Shown one piece after another: positions 7,554 to 15,032 of a DNA stretch of 19,594 nucleotides. The notes under the pieces were generated by a model, which was not told where the DNA came from, did no database searches, and was given only the letters and a program-made list of their open reading frames with translations. Origin of the DNA: an uncultured Collinsella sp. (GTDB lineage: Bacteria; Actinomycetota; Coriobacteriia; Coriobacteriales; Coriobacteriaceae); the NCBI GenBank assembly GCA_900550415.1, contig URSO01000046.1, positions 1 through 19,594 of the forward strand. The letters run 5' to 3'. The position numbers were made by a program, and so were the translations under genes. How positions within the stretch are numbered: position 1 is the stretch's first letter; every line of letters begins with the position of its first letter.

Positions 7554-8579
7554 ATGCGAGAACCCGTGTCCAGTCCGTTTACCAGCTTTTTAGCCCAGCA
7601 CTTTGACCAGATTAACGACTATCTGGCCACGTTCTTTGACGGACAGGCGACTTCCGCCGATATCGAGCGTTACCTGTATACCCCGCTCTCGGCATTTACG
7701 GCAAACGCTGGCAAGCGCCACCGCCCGCTCATCTGCATGCTCGCCGCAACCGCAGTGGGCGGTAGCTTTGAGAGCGCCCGCAGCGCCGCGGCGGCCATCG
7801 AGCACTTTCAGTCGGGCGCACTCATCCACGACGACATCGCCGACAACGGGCAGATTCGTCGCGGCAAGCCCTGCATGCACCTTACCGAGGGCACGGGCCT
7901 TGCCATCAATTGTGGCGACCTGGCGCTCACCATGGTCACCAAGACGGTTCTCGACGATCCCACGCTCGAGTCCGACGTGAAGCTGCGTGTGCTCCACGAG
8001 CTTACCGAGATGATCGTCCGCACCATCGAGGGTCAAGCGCTTGACCTGGGTTGGGTCCGTGACGAGCGCTTTGATATCTCGGTTGATGACTACCTGGACA
8101 TGGCGACGCACAAGACCGCGTATTACAGCGGAGCCACGCCGCTTGCCGCCGGAGCCATTATCGGCGGCGGCAGCGAAGAGCAGGTCGAGGCGCTACGCGC
8201 CTTTGGCCTGCACACCGGCCTTGCCTTTCAGATTCAGGACGACCTGCTCAACTTGGTCGGCACCAAAGAGGCCGCCAACAAGGACTTCCGCACCGACATC
8301 ACCGAGGGCAAACGCACGCTCGTTGCCGTGCACGCTCTGTCTGATGAGCGCCATCACGACGAGGTCGAGGCAATCCTTTCCTCGGGCACCGAGGACCCCG
8401 CGCAGCTCGCGCGCGCCGTGGAGATCTTCCAGCAGACCGGCTCCATCGAATATGCTCACGCCTACGCACTGGACCTGACCGCAAAAGCCAAGGCTGCCAT
8501 CGAGAACGTTGAGCTTGACCCGCACGCACGCGAACTGTTCCTCTCCATGGCAGATTTCTTTGTGGAGCGCCTCAACTAG
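7554..8579 (+). CDS. Polyprenyl (trans-isoprenyl) diphosphate synthase
   Basis: Soluble prenyl-chain-elongating enzyme of 341 residues that condenses isopentenyl diphosphate onto an allylic primer. It has GKRHRP (53-58), the first Asp-rich motif DDIAD (93-97) followed by the RRGKP motif (102-106), and the second Asp-rich region QDDLLN (228-233) with GKRT (252-255). Asn in the last position of the second motif is a known variation. Product length (menaquinone side chain or another C15-C50 chain) cannot be judged here. ATG 7554 gives the full N-terminus; a GTG at 7566 is an alternative because neither has a strong ribosome site. The 115 bases after the PTS gene contain a direct repeat ATGCAAC near 7530-7546 and a CATAAT that could be a -10, but no clear terminator. 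Confidence 0.88.
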   Translation: MREPVSSPFTSFLAQHFDQINDYLATFFDGQATSADIERYLYTPLSAFTANAGKRHRPLICMLAATAVGGSFESARSAAAAIEHFQSGALIHDDIADNGQIRRGKPCMHLTEGTGLAINCGDLALTMVTKTVLDDPTLESDVKLRVLHELTEMIVRTIEGQALDLGWVRDERFDISVDDYLDMATHKTAYYSGATPLAAGAIIGGGSEEQVEALRAFGLHTGLAFQIQDDLLNLVGTKEAANKDFRTDITEGKRTLVAVHALSDERHHDEVEAILSSGTEDPAQLARAVEIFQQTGSIEYAHAYALDLTAKAKAAIENVELDPHARELFLSMADFFVERLN

Positions 8580-8718
8580 CGGGGGTCACAAAACCTGTGG
8601 GCAGCGCGTTTGGGTACAAGTTGCTACACTGTTGAGTGCATGTTTATGCATTGTCTCGCGTTGTCTATCCGACACGCGCTCAAAATAGTACGAATCGTAC
8701 GCCGAAAGGGGTTCGTTC

Positions 8719-9624
8719 ATGGAACCTATTACCACGGGCATGCAGGGAGCAGCCGTCGAGGATGTTCAGTCCCGCCTTCTGCAGCTCGGTTACACCATCG
8801 ATGCCGACGAGGTCGCCGACAAGCGCTTTGACACCACCACCGAGCAGGCCGTCAGCACCTTCAGGCTCGACAGCGGCCTTGCTGCCGGTCATGCCGTCGA
8901 TATCCCCTGTTGGAGCGCCCTGGTCGACGCCTCGTATAAGCTGGGCGACCGCACGCTCTACCTTCGCATGCCCAATTTTCACGGCGCCGACGTCAAGGCC
9001 CTGCAGCGCGCTCTCAACGTTTTGGGCTTTGCCTGTGGCGAAGACGACGGCTACTTTGGTCCGCATACCGAGGCCGCCCTGCAGCAGTTCCAGGAAAATG
9101 TCGGCCTGTTTGCCGACGGCATGGCCTTCCAGGACACCTACGCCTACATCAACCGCCTGCACCATGTGTGGGAGGGCAAGCCCTCGGTCACCGAAGCCGA
9201 GTCTCGCATCGGTTTTGCGCGCGCCGCCAACGTGCTCGAGCGTTTCCAGATTGCCGTCATCGGCGAGGACCCTATCGCGCGCAGCGTAGCATCGCGCATG
9301 TGGAACATCGCCACGGCGACGACCGACAGCAGCGGCATGATGCTTTGCGATTCCGAGGTTCCGACCGATGTCGACCTGGTGCTCGAGATCGCAAGCGACG
9401 AGTTGCCTGCAGACGCCGCCCCGCGCGCCACGATCGCCCTCGCCGAGTGCCACAACCTGGCCCAGCGCATCCGTACCGCCAATGTCGCCGCACAGCAAAA
9501 GCCGGCACGAATTCGCATCGAGCTCACCGGCATGACGCGTTACAACGGCACCTTTACGGCCAGCGACGCGCAGACCCTCGCCGTACGCCTACTCGACGGC
9601 GTTTGCGATGCCCTCGCAGATTAG
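8719..9624 (+). CDS. Protein with two peptidoglycan-binding-1 repeats and an unrecognised C-terminal domain
   Basis: Protein of 301 residues. Repeat 1 (about 6-71) and repeat 2 (about 85-145) show the PG_binding_1 pattern: GAAVEDVQSRLLQLGY and GADVKALQRALNVLGF, each followed by an F-x-x-x-T-E-x-A-x-x-x-F run. The C-terminal half (about 165-301) is an alpha/beta-looking domain with FQIAVIGEDPIARSVASRMW, DVDLVLEIAS and FTASDAQTLAVRLLDGV; I do not recognise it. A degenerate amidase-like fold is only a guess. There is no signal peptide or membrane span, which is odd for a wall-binding repeat. The start is firm: GAAAGGGG 8 bases before ATG 8719. It lies between a polyprenyl synthase gene and tRNA-Gln. 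The 139 bases upstream hold no other gene. Confidence 0.85.
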   Translation: MEPITTGMQGAAVEDVQSRLLQLGYTIDADEVADKRFDTTTEQAVSTFRLDSGLAAGHAVDIPCWSALVDASYKLGDRTLYLRMPNFHGADVKALQRALNVLGFACGEDDGYFGPHTEAALQQFQENVGLFADGMAFQDTYAYINRLHHVWEGKPSVTEAESRIGFARAANVLERFQIAVIGEDPIARSVASRMWNIATATTDSSGMMLCDSEVPTDVDLVLEIASDELPADAAPRATIALAECHNLAQRIRTANVAAQQKPARIRIELTGMTRYNGTFTASDAQTLAVRLLDGVCDALAD

Positions 9625-9631
9625 GTAAACT
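9603..9631 (+). promoter_or_regulatory. Putative promoter for tRNA-Gln
   Basis: TTGCGA (9603-9608) and TAAACT (9626-9631) are spaced by exactly 17 bases, each matching 4 of 6 consensus positions. The tRNA begins 32 bases after the -10. The -35 lies inside the last codons of the preceding gene, so the tRNA may have its own promoter or be read through from that gene. Confidence 0.4.
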
Positions 9632-9662
9632 AGACGAGTTGCTTTTGGGCAACACCACACAT

Positions 9663-9737
9663 TGGGACGTAGTTTAACGGTAGAACTCCGGTTTTTGGTG
9701 CCGGCTGTTGGGGGTTCGAATCCCTCCGTCCCAGCCA
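9663..9737 (+). tRNA. tRNA-Gln (anticodon TTG, CCA encoded)
   Basis: The cloverleaf closes fully by eye. The acceptor TGGGACG pairs with CGTCCCA (9727-9733), the D-stem is GTTT/GAAC, and the anticodon stem is CCGGT/GCCGG around loop TTTTGGT with anticodon TTG. The variable loop is CTGTT, and the T-arm is GGGGG-TTCGAAT-CCCTC. The discriminator is G9734, followed by an encoded CCA at 9735-9737. It reads CAA, and wobble may also allow CAG. Confidence 0.97.
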
Positions 9738-9746
9738 TTAAAACTG

Positions 9747-9782
9747 AGCGCCCTAAGCCCATAACGGCCCAGGGCGCTTTCT
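9747..9782 (+). terminator. Bidirectional terminator between tRNA-Gln and argD
   Basis: AGCGCCCT (9747-9754) pairs with AGGGCGCT (9771-9778), followed by TTCTT on the plus strand. On the minus strand the same stem is followed by CAGTTTTAAT. It therefore can end both the tRNA transcript and the arg operon coming from the other side. Confidence 0.8.
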
Positions 9783-9879
9783 TGTGGGCAAGCGGAGGAA
9801 TTCGAACCCGCAAGGGTGCGGAGCTGAGGAAACGCGAAGCGTTTTCCAGCGCAGCACGCGAGGGCCGGATCGCGCTGTG
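9783..9879 (-). other. tRNA-3'-end-like remnant and hairpin downstream of argD
   Basis: On the minus strand GCGGGTTCGAATTCC (about 9798-9812) looks like a T-arm, and the bases after it end in CCCA (about 9784-9787). However the T-stem has mismatches and no matching acceptor or anticodon arm is present, so this is at most a degenerate tRNA piece. Next to it is a hairpin, GGAAACGC (9828-9835) with GCGTTTTCC (9839-9847) on the plus strand, and a small stem CCGCA/TGCGG near 9808-9822. It could be an old tRNA fragment kept as part of the argD 3' region. Confidence 0.3.
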
Positions 9880-11163
9880 TTAGGCCAAAACGTCCGACAG
9901 GATCTCGATCAGACTGTCCACGTCGGCTTCCTCGCACACGAGCGGCGGCAGGAAACGCAGCGTATGTGCGCCCGTAGCGTTAATCACAGCACCGGCGGCC
10001 AGCGCTCGGGCAACAATGTCATGCGCATCGCCCGCAGCGTCATCCAGGTCGCAGCCGAGCATCAAGCCGCGACCGCGCACCTCGGTTACGTGCGGTAACT
10101 TGGCGAGCTTTGCCTCCATATAGGCACCCACCTTGGCGGCATGTTCTGCGTAGTCGCCGCACACAAGCGCGGAGAGCGTCGCGGCGCACGCCGCGACGGC
10201 CAAGCAGCTACCGCCAAAGGTCGAACCATGGTCGCCCGGCTTAAACACGTCGGCAATCTCCTTCTTTGCCACGACGGCACCCATGGGCACGCCATCGGCA
10301 ATGCCCTTGGCAAGGCTCATGATGTCGGGTTCCACGCCATAGGTTTGGAATGCAAACGGCTTGCCGGAGCGGAAGATGCCGCACTGGACCTCGTCGGCGA
10401 TAAGCACGGCGCCCACATCGTGTGCCAGGTCGCGCGCGGCAGCCATAAACTCCTCGGTCATGGGGTGCACACCGCTCTCGCCCTGGATCGGCTCGAGCAT
10501 CACGGCACAAATTTCGCTCCCCAGCTGCTTGAAGATTGCGCGCAGCTCATCGATATCGTTGGGCGTGCAGGCCACAAAGCCACCCGGCAGCGGACGGAAG
10601 CTGTCCTGCAGCCAATCCTGCATGGTGGCGGCAATGGTCTCGAGCGTACGGCCGTGGAAGCCGCCGCGCATGCACACGATAGTGTTGCCGCCGTTGCCGG
10701 CGCGCTTTGCATACAGGCGCGCAAGCTTCATCGAGCCCTCATTGGCCTCGGCACCGGAGTTGGCAAAGAACGTCTCCCACACCTGCTCGCCCGCAGCCGG
10801 CGCTCCGAGCGCGGCGGCCGTGGTCTCATCGCCGGCGGCAATCGCATCGGCAATCACGCGTGCACTGTCCACGTCGTCGTTGGCAAGCTTGGACAGCAGC
10901 GCCGCGACCTGGCCACGCTGCTCGATGTAGAAATAATTGGAGACATGCAGGAGCTTTTTCGTCTGTGTCTCGAGCGCCGACAGCACTGCCGGGTTGCCGT
11001 GGCCTAGGCTGCATACGCCGATGCCGGCAAGAAAATCGAGATACTCACGGCCGTCGTCACCGGCGAGCTTCATGCCGTGGCCCTCGACAAACTCGACCGG
11101 AGAACGACCGAAGGTGTGCATAACGTAGTGGGATTCGAGCGATTGTTGAGCTGCAAGTGACAT
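9880..11163 (-). CDS. argD: Acetylornithine aminotransferase
   Basis: PLP enzyme of 427 residues (class III aminotransferase) that converts N-acetylglutamate semialdehyde plus glutamate to N-acetylornithine in the cytoplasm. Visible are NSGAEANEGSMKLAR (135-149), FHGRTLETIA (169-178), DEVQCGIFRSGKP (257-269) with the PLP-ring Asp257, and SLAKGIADGVPMGA (283-296) with the Schiff-base Lys286. ATG 11163 follows GAAAGG. Last gene of argCJBD. It is longer than most ArgD proteins (about 400) because of an Ala/Asp-rich insertion at about residues 95-128, just before the phosphate-binding NSGAEAN loop. Class III relatives acting on GABA or ornithine are excluded mainly by context. Confidence 0.95.
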   Translation of the reverse strand: MSLAAQQSLESHYVMHTFGRSPVEFVEGHGMKLAGDDGREYLDFLAGIGVCSLGHGNPAVLSALETQTKKLLHVSNYFYIEQRGQVAALLSKLANDDVDSARVIADAIAAGDETTAAALGAPAAGEQVWETFFANSGAEANEGSMKLARLYAKRAGNGGNTIVCMRGGFHGRTLETIAATMQDWLQDSFRPLPGGFVACTPNDIDELRAIFKQLGSEICAVMLEPIQGESGVHPMTEEFMAAARDLAHDVGAVLIADEVQCGIFRSGKPFAFQTYGVEPDIMSLAKGIADGVPMGAVVAKKEIADVFKPGDHGSTFGGSCLAVAACAATLSALVCGDYAEHAAKVGAYMEAKLAKLPHVTEVRGRGLMLGCDLDDAAGDAHDIVARALAAGAVINATGAHTLRFLPPLVCEEADVDSLIEILSDVLA

Positions 11164-11231
11164 GGGATACCTTTCGTTAGGCGCCGGGAAGCGCGGACTG
11201 TGGGCGTAATGGCGTAGCGATTTCGAACCGA

Positions 11232-12212
11232 CTAGACTGCTGGAAGCTTCTCGACCTCGTCGAGGTTCTCGGTCAGGCGCGCCGCAAACGTCGAAAGCGG
11301 GTGCGGATGCGTATCGAATTCGTAGGCCGTCTCGGTGGAATGAATCACGGTACCGACGCCAGCATCGGTCAGCAGCTCCAGCAGCAGCGAGTGCGGCGTG
11401 GTGCCGTTGATGATGTGCGCGCGGAACACGCCGGCGGTAAGCGCATCGACGGCGGCGCGCAGCTTGGGAATCATGCCCTTGTCGACTTCTCCGCCGTAGA
11501 GCATCTCATTGACCTCGTCGAGCGTCAGGTTGGAGATAAGCGAATCCTTGTCGCTAAAGTCCTTATACAGGCCATCGACGTCGGTAAGGAAGATTGCCTT
11601 ATGCGCGTTGAGCGCCGCCGCAACGGCACCGGCGGCGGTATCGGCATTGATGTTGAAGAAGCCGCCGTCCTCCCCCGCCGCGACCGTGGCGATAACGGGG
11701 ATGTACTCGCTATCGAGCAAGCGCTCGATATAGTCGGTGTTGACGTGCGTGACCTTGCCTACGCGGCCGAGCTCTGGGTCGAGTGGCTCGGCGATAAGCG
11801 TGCCGGCATCGCTGCCCGACACGCCCACAGCCAGGTTGCCGTGCTGGTTGATGGCAGCAACCAGCTCCTGGTTGACCTTGCCGCCCAGCACCTCGCGCAC
11901 GATATCCATAGTCGCCGGCGTGGTCACGCGCTGCCCGTTCTTAAACTCGACGGGAATATCGTAATGGCTCAGCGCCTCGTTGATGGCCCTGCCGCCACCG
12001 TGTACGATAACAGGGCGCATGCCGATAATCTTGAGCAAAACGATGTCGCTCATCACGTCACGACGCAGCTGCTCGTCGACCATGGCGGCACCGCCATACT
12101 TAATGACGACCGTCTTGCCGGTCAGGTTTTTAATCCACGGCAGCGCCTCGAACAGCAGCTGCGCGGTAACTTCGTTGGATTCGCTCGAGCGACAATCGCG
12201 TGCGAACTTCAT
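11232..12212 (-). CDS. argB: Acetylglutamate kinase
   Basis: Cytoplasmic amino-acid kinase of 326 residues that phosphorylates N-acetylglutamate with ATP. It has the phosphate-binding VVIKYGGAAM (35-44, Lys38), substrate-loop VIVHGGGRAIN (68-78), the GSDAGTL segment, FFNINADTAA and LTDVDGLY. I chose ATG 12212 because GAGG precedes it by about 7 bases and the protein then begins as in close ArgB proteins; the reading frame is open to 12284. An N-terminal helix of about 25 residues before the first strand, and the C-terminal HIINGTTPHSLLLELLTD segment, are marks of the hexameric, arginine-inhibited type, which is expected when ArgJ recycles acetyl groups. The gap to argJ is 81 bases with a small CCCGC/GCGGG stem. 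Confidence 0.95.
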   Translation of the reverse strand: MKFARDCRSSESNEVTAQLLFEALPWIKNLTGKTVVIKYGGAAMVDEQLRRDVMSDIVLLKIIGMRPVIVHGGGRAINEALSHYDIPVEFKNGQRVTTPATMDIVREVLGGKVNQELVAAINQHGNLAVGVSGSDAGTLIAEPLDPELGRVGKVTHVNTDYIERLLDSEYIPVIATVAAGEDGGFFNINADTAAGAVAAALNAHKAIFLTDVDGLYKDFSDKDSLISNLTLDEVNEMLYGGEVDKGMIPKLRAAVDALTAGVFRAHIINGTTPHSLLLELLTDAGVGTVIHSTETAYEFDTHPHPLSTFAARLTENLDEVEKLPAV

Positions 12213-12293
12213 AGTCTGCCTCGTCTTTCGTGTAGCTATCGCGCCGTACCTCGTTGCCCGCGATCGCAGCGGGACGCGCGGCACATCGGGAGT

Positions 12294-13562
12294 CTAGGAA
12301 CGGTAGTCGCCGTTAATGGAGATGTACTCGTGCGTGAGGTCGCAGGTCCACACGGTGGTCGCCGTGTCCCCTGCGCCCAGGTCTGCCGAGATCACGATCT
12401 CGGGCGCCTCAAAGCGACGCAGCGCCTCGTCCTCGTCAAAGGGAACGGTCAGGCCATCACGGCAGACGGGCATACCCATCATGTCGATGGACACATCTTC
12501 TTGGTTAAACTGCACGCCGCACTTGCCGAGCGCCATGGCAACGCGGCCCCAGTTGCAGTCGTGGCCGGCGATGCAGGTCTTGACGAGCGGCGAGTTGGCG
12601 ACAGCACGAGCGGCGATATCAGCCTCCTCGTCGTTCACGGCGCCGGTGACGTTAACCGTCACGAGCTTGGACGCGCCCTCGCCATCTGCGGCGATGTTGC
12701 GCGCCAGGCTCTCGCACACCTCATGCACGGCAAAGGCCAGCTCGTCGAAGGCGTCAGAGCCCTCGACAATAGGCTCGGCATCTGCGGCAGCGGCGCCGGA
12801 TGCAAGCATGATGCAGGTGTCGTTAGTCGAGGTGTCGGAATCGACCGTTACCTTGTTGAAGGTCTGCTTGACGGTGGAGAGCAACAGGGCGTGGAGCGCC
12901 GCAGGCTCGACGGGGGCATCGGTGGTGATGACTGCGATCATGGTGGCCATGTTGGGCATGATCATGCCCGAACCTTTGCACATACCGCCCACCGTATAGG
13001 CATTGCCTGCGTGCCCCACGGCCTCGCTGCGGTAACACACGGCATACTCCTTGGAGTGCGTGTCGGTCGTCATGATAGCGCGGGCGGCGTCGGCGCCACC
13101 GTGGGCGGAGAGCGCCTCGTAGGCGGCAGGAACGGCAGTCTCAAACGTGTCGATCGGCAGAATCTGACCAATTACGCCCGTGGAGGCGACCAGAATCTGC
13201 TGGGGCTCGCAGCCGATGACCTGCGAGGCGATGTTGCAGGTCTCGCGCGCGCAGGCAAGACCGGTCTCACCCGTGGCGGCATTCGCGTTGCCGGAGTTGA
13301 CCGAAACGCCGGCGATGATACCGTAGCCCTTGTCGGCACCGCCCAGGTGGGCACGGCTCACCTGCACGGGCGCTGCGCAAAAGCGATTGGTCGTAAACAC
13401 GCCGGCGCCGGGACAGGGCTTGTCGGGCACGACGAGCGCATAATCCAGGCGCTCGGGATTCTTGCGGAACCCAGCGTGGATGCCTGCAGCTTTAAAACCA
13501 GCCGCAGCCGTAACGCCACCCTCGATGGCGCGAATCTTGATATCAAACAGCTCGGTATTCAT
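12294..13562 (-). CDS. argJ: Glutamate N-acetyltransferase / ornithine acetyltransferase
   Basis: Self-cleaving N-terminal nucleophile enzyme of 422 residues that moves the acetyl group from N-acetylornithine to glutamate. Some members also use acetyl-CoA to make N-acetylglutamate. The cleavage site is in KGSGMIMPNMATM, between Ala206 and Thr207, Thr207 being the new N-terminal nucleophile. The oxyanion region ASTGVIG lies at 126-132, and the C-terminus ends with the conserved EYISINGDYRS. ATG 13562 follows AAGGAG at a rather long spacing of 11 bases. No argA or argE is visible, consistent with the acetyl-cycling route. The 133 bases before it, after argC, hold a branched hairpin with a T6 tail, so argJ and the genes after it may be expressed differently from argC. 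Confidence 0.96.
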   Translation of the reverse strand: MNTELFDIKIRAIEGGVTAAAGFKAAGIHAGFRKNPERLDYALVVPDKPCPGAGVFTTNRFCAAPVQVSRAHLGGADKGYGIIAGVSVNSGNANAATGETGLACARETCNIASQVIGCEPQQILVASTGVIGQILPIDTFETAVPAAYEALSAHGGADAARAIMTTDTHSKEYAVCYRSEAVGHAGNAYTVGGMCKGSGMIMPNMATMIAVITTDAPVEPAALHALLLSTVKQTFNKVTVDSDTSTNDTCIMLASGAAAADAEPIVEGSDAFDELAFAVHEVCESLARNIAADGEGASKLVTVNVTGAVNDEEADIAARAVANSPLVKTCIAGHDCNWGRVAMALGKCGVQFNQEDVSIDMMGMPVCRDGLTVPFDEDEALRRFEAPEIVISADLGAGDTATTVWTCDLTHEYISINGDYRS

Positions 13563-13588
13563 CGTCTTTATGACTCCTTATATCAAAC

Positions 13589-13666
13589 AAAAAAGGGCAT
13601 CGGTTGGTGCGCCATGCCAGCCACAATCATGAGACCAGCTTAAGAGTGGCGCCCCACTCGATGCCC
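13589..13666 (-). terminator. Branched hairpin with T6 tail between argC and argJ (attenuator or internal terminator)
   Basis: On the minus strand GGGCATCG (13666-13659) pairs perfectly with CGATGCCC (13602-13595), and TTTTTT follows directly (13594-13589). Inside are a hairpin AGTGG-GGCG-CCACT (13658-13645) stacked on the outer stem and a possible second arm, GCTGGT (13639-13634) with ACCAAC (13608-13603, one mismatch), making a compact three-way junction. The argJ ribosome site follows within a few bases. It has the form of an intrinsic terminator but sits inside the operon. I see no T-box or known riboswitch motif. Confidence 0.65.
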
Positions 13667-13695
13667 GACTACCAAATCGTTAACAATCGAATGTG

Positions 13696-14766
13696 CTACA
13701 CCGGGCACGCCACTGTGGGCAAGCCTCGTCGCTCGTCAAAACCAAAGACGATGTTGGCGCACTGGACCGCCTGACCGGCAGCACCCTTGCACAGATTGTC
13801 GATCGCTCCCGTCGCCACCAGCACGCCCGCGCGCTTGTTGAGTGCAAGGCCGATCTGGGCAGCATTGGTGCCGACGACCGAGGCCGTCTTGGGCTGCTCG
13901 CCGGCATCGAGCACGCGCACAAAGGTGCGACCGGCGTAGAACCGCTTGTAATGGTCGACGACATCCTCAAGGGTCAAGGTATCGATAGCCTGCGGCGTAA
14001 GCGGCATCGTCACCGTAGAGAGCAGGCCGCGCTTGAGCGGTGCCAGGTGCGGGGTGAAAACGATGCGGTCGGCTAGGCCAAGAATCTGCTCGATCTCGGG
14101 CGTATGGCGATGTTTTCCTACGCCATAGGCCTCCAGGTTTTCGTCCGCGCTGCAAAAATGCGTACGGGCGTTGCAGGACTTACCGGCACCCGTTACACCG
14201 CTGATAGCGTCAACGATCACGGGGCCGCTCTGGGCAACCCAGCCGGCGCGCACGGCAGGCGCGGCGGCAAGGCTCGTTGCGGTGGGATAGCAACCGGCGC
14301 AGGCGACCAGTACGGGCTTGCCGTCGGCGTGGTCGGATGCAGCGGTCTCCAAATCCTGGCAGAATAGCTCGGGCAGACCAAAGGCGCGGCTCTTGAGTAG
14401 CTCGGGGCTCGTGTGCTCGGCGGCATACCAGGCCTCAAAGGTGGCCGGATCGCTCAGGCGATAGTCGGCCGAGAGGTCAATGCAGGAGACTCCCGCGGCA
14501 AGCAAGGCGGGCACCTGTGCCATGGCAGCCGTGTGCGGCACGGCCAAAAAGACCGCGTCGCAGTTCTTGAGCTCGGGGGCATCATGCGTCGTAAAGGCAA
14601 GATCGCTTACGCCGGTGAAGCTCGGGTACACCGCAGACAGCGGCTGGCCGGCATCGGCGTTGGACGTAATGGCAACAAGTTCAAACTCGGGATGACCGAG
14701 GACGAGGTGAATGAGCTCGGCGCCGGCATATCCAGCCGCACCGACGATTCCAACCTTCAAAGACAT
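13696..14766 (-). CDS. argC: N-acetyl-gamma-glutamyl-phosphate reductase
   Basis: Cytoplasmic NADPH-dependent reductase of 356 residues that makes N-acetylglutamate semialdehyde. The nucleotide-binding GAAGYAG (9-15) is followed by FLAVPHTAAM (73-82) and DLSADYRL (97-104). The catalytic Cys159 lies in AGCYPTATSL, and the reduced-substrate region KHRHTPEIEQ and FTPHLAPLKRGLLST are intact. ATG 14766 follows AAGGAG at ideal spacing. It is the first gene of argC-argJ-argB-argD. ARG-box-like repeats lie about 85-125 bases upstream. argF, argG, argH and argR are not in this window. Confidence 0.96.
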   Translation of the reverse strand: MSLKVGIVGAAGYAGAELIHLVLGHPEFELVAITSNADAGQPLSAVYPSFTGVSDLAFTTHDAPELKNCDAVFLAVPHTAAMAQVPALLAAGVSCIDLSADYRLSDPATFEAWYAAEHTSPELLKSRAFGLPELFCQDLETAASDHADGKPVLVACAGCYPTATSLAAAPAVRAGWVAQSGPVIVDAISGVTGAGKSCNARTHFCSADENLEAYGVGKHRHTPEIEQILGLADRIVFTPHLAPLKRGLLSTVTMPLTPQAIDTLTLEDVVDHYKRFYAGRTFVRVLDAGEQPKTASVVGTNAAQIGLALNKRAGVLVATGAIDNLCKGAAGQAVQCANIVFGFDERRGLPTVACPV

Positions 14767-14851
14767 ATCAGACTCCTTGTCTGCAGTTTATGCACCAATG
14801 CGCATCCCGCAGCCGTCGTTATGAGGTGGATTGAAACTTTAGCACCAAAAG

Positions 14852-14890
14852 ATGCATGAATACGTAAATGGCTTGCATATTCATGCATTG
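14852..14890. promoter_or_regulatory. Paired ARG boxes (ArgR operator) upstream of argC
   Basis: A perfect 11-bp inverted repeat, ATGCATGAATA (14852-14862) and TATTCATGCAT (14878-14888), is separated by 15 bases. The TGAATA/TATTCA arms match ARG-box halves, and the region can be read as two 18-base boxes a few bases apart, the standard ArgR hexamer layout. On the minus strand a possible promoter, TTTACG (14868-14863) then 18 bases then TGCTAA (14844-14839), overlaps the first box, so arginine-bound repressor would block it. Confidence 0.6.
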
Positions 14891-14934
14891 AAACATTCCC
14901 GACACATTCGCTTGAAGGAATTGACAAATAAACA

Positions 14935-14987
14935 CGGGCCCCATATTGCCGAGTGCACCTTACGGTGACGTTGCAATGTGGGGCCCG
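14935..14987 (-). terminator. Terminator of the riboflavin uptake/PNPOx operon
   Basis: CGGGCCCCATATTGC (14935-14949) pairs with GCAATGTGGGGCCCG (14973-14987) over 15 positions with one mismatch or wobble. The enclosed loop has its own CACC-TTAC-GGTG hairpin. On the minus strand the stem is followed by TGTTTATTTGTC. It lies 46 bases after the stop of the 15033-15443 gene and isolates the arg promoter. Confidence 0.85.
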
Positions 14988-15032
14988 CTACATGCGAGAA
15001 TTTGAATTGCCGAAGCTTGCTGAAAGACTCGT

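Noticed and set aside
9662..9883. Small open frames reading through tRNA-Gln on both strands (GGIRT-type peptides)
   Set aside because: Peptides of this type are a well-known artefact of translating tRNA genes; the tRNA cloverleaf explains the sequence.
12213..12284. 24-residue N-terminal extension of ArgB
   Set aside because: Basic, low-similarity extension; GAGG before ATG 12212 and the family-typical MKFARDCRSSES start favour the shorter form.
11301..13643. 780-codon open frame on the plus strand opposite argB and argJ
   Set aside because: It is antisense to two certain arg genes with full catalytic motifs, has no recognisable domain or ribosome site, and its composition (many Gly, Val, Asp, His) is what the reverse frame of a GC-rich gene gives.
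13589..13666. T-box or amino-acid riboswitch reading of the argC-argJ element
   Set aside because: No AGGGTGG-AACCGCG-type T-box sequence and no pattern of a known riboswitch; kept only as an unclassified terminator-like structure.
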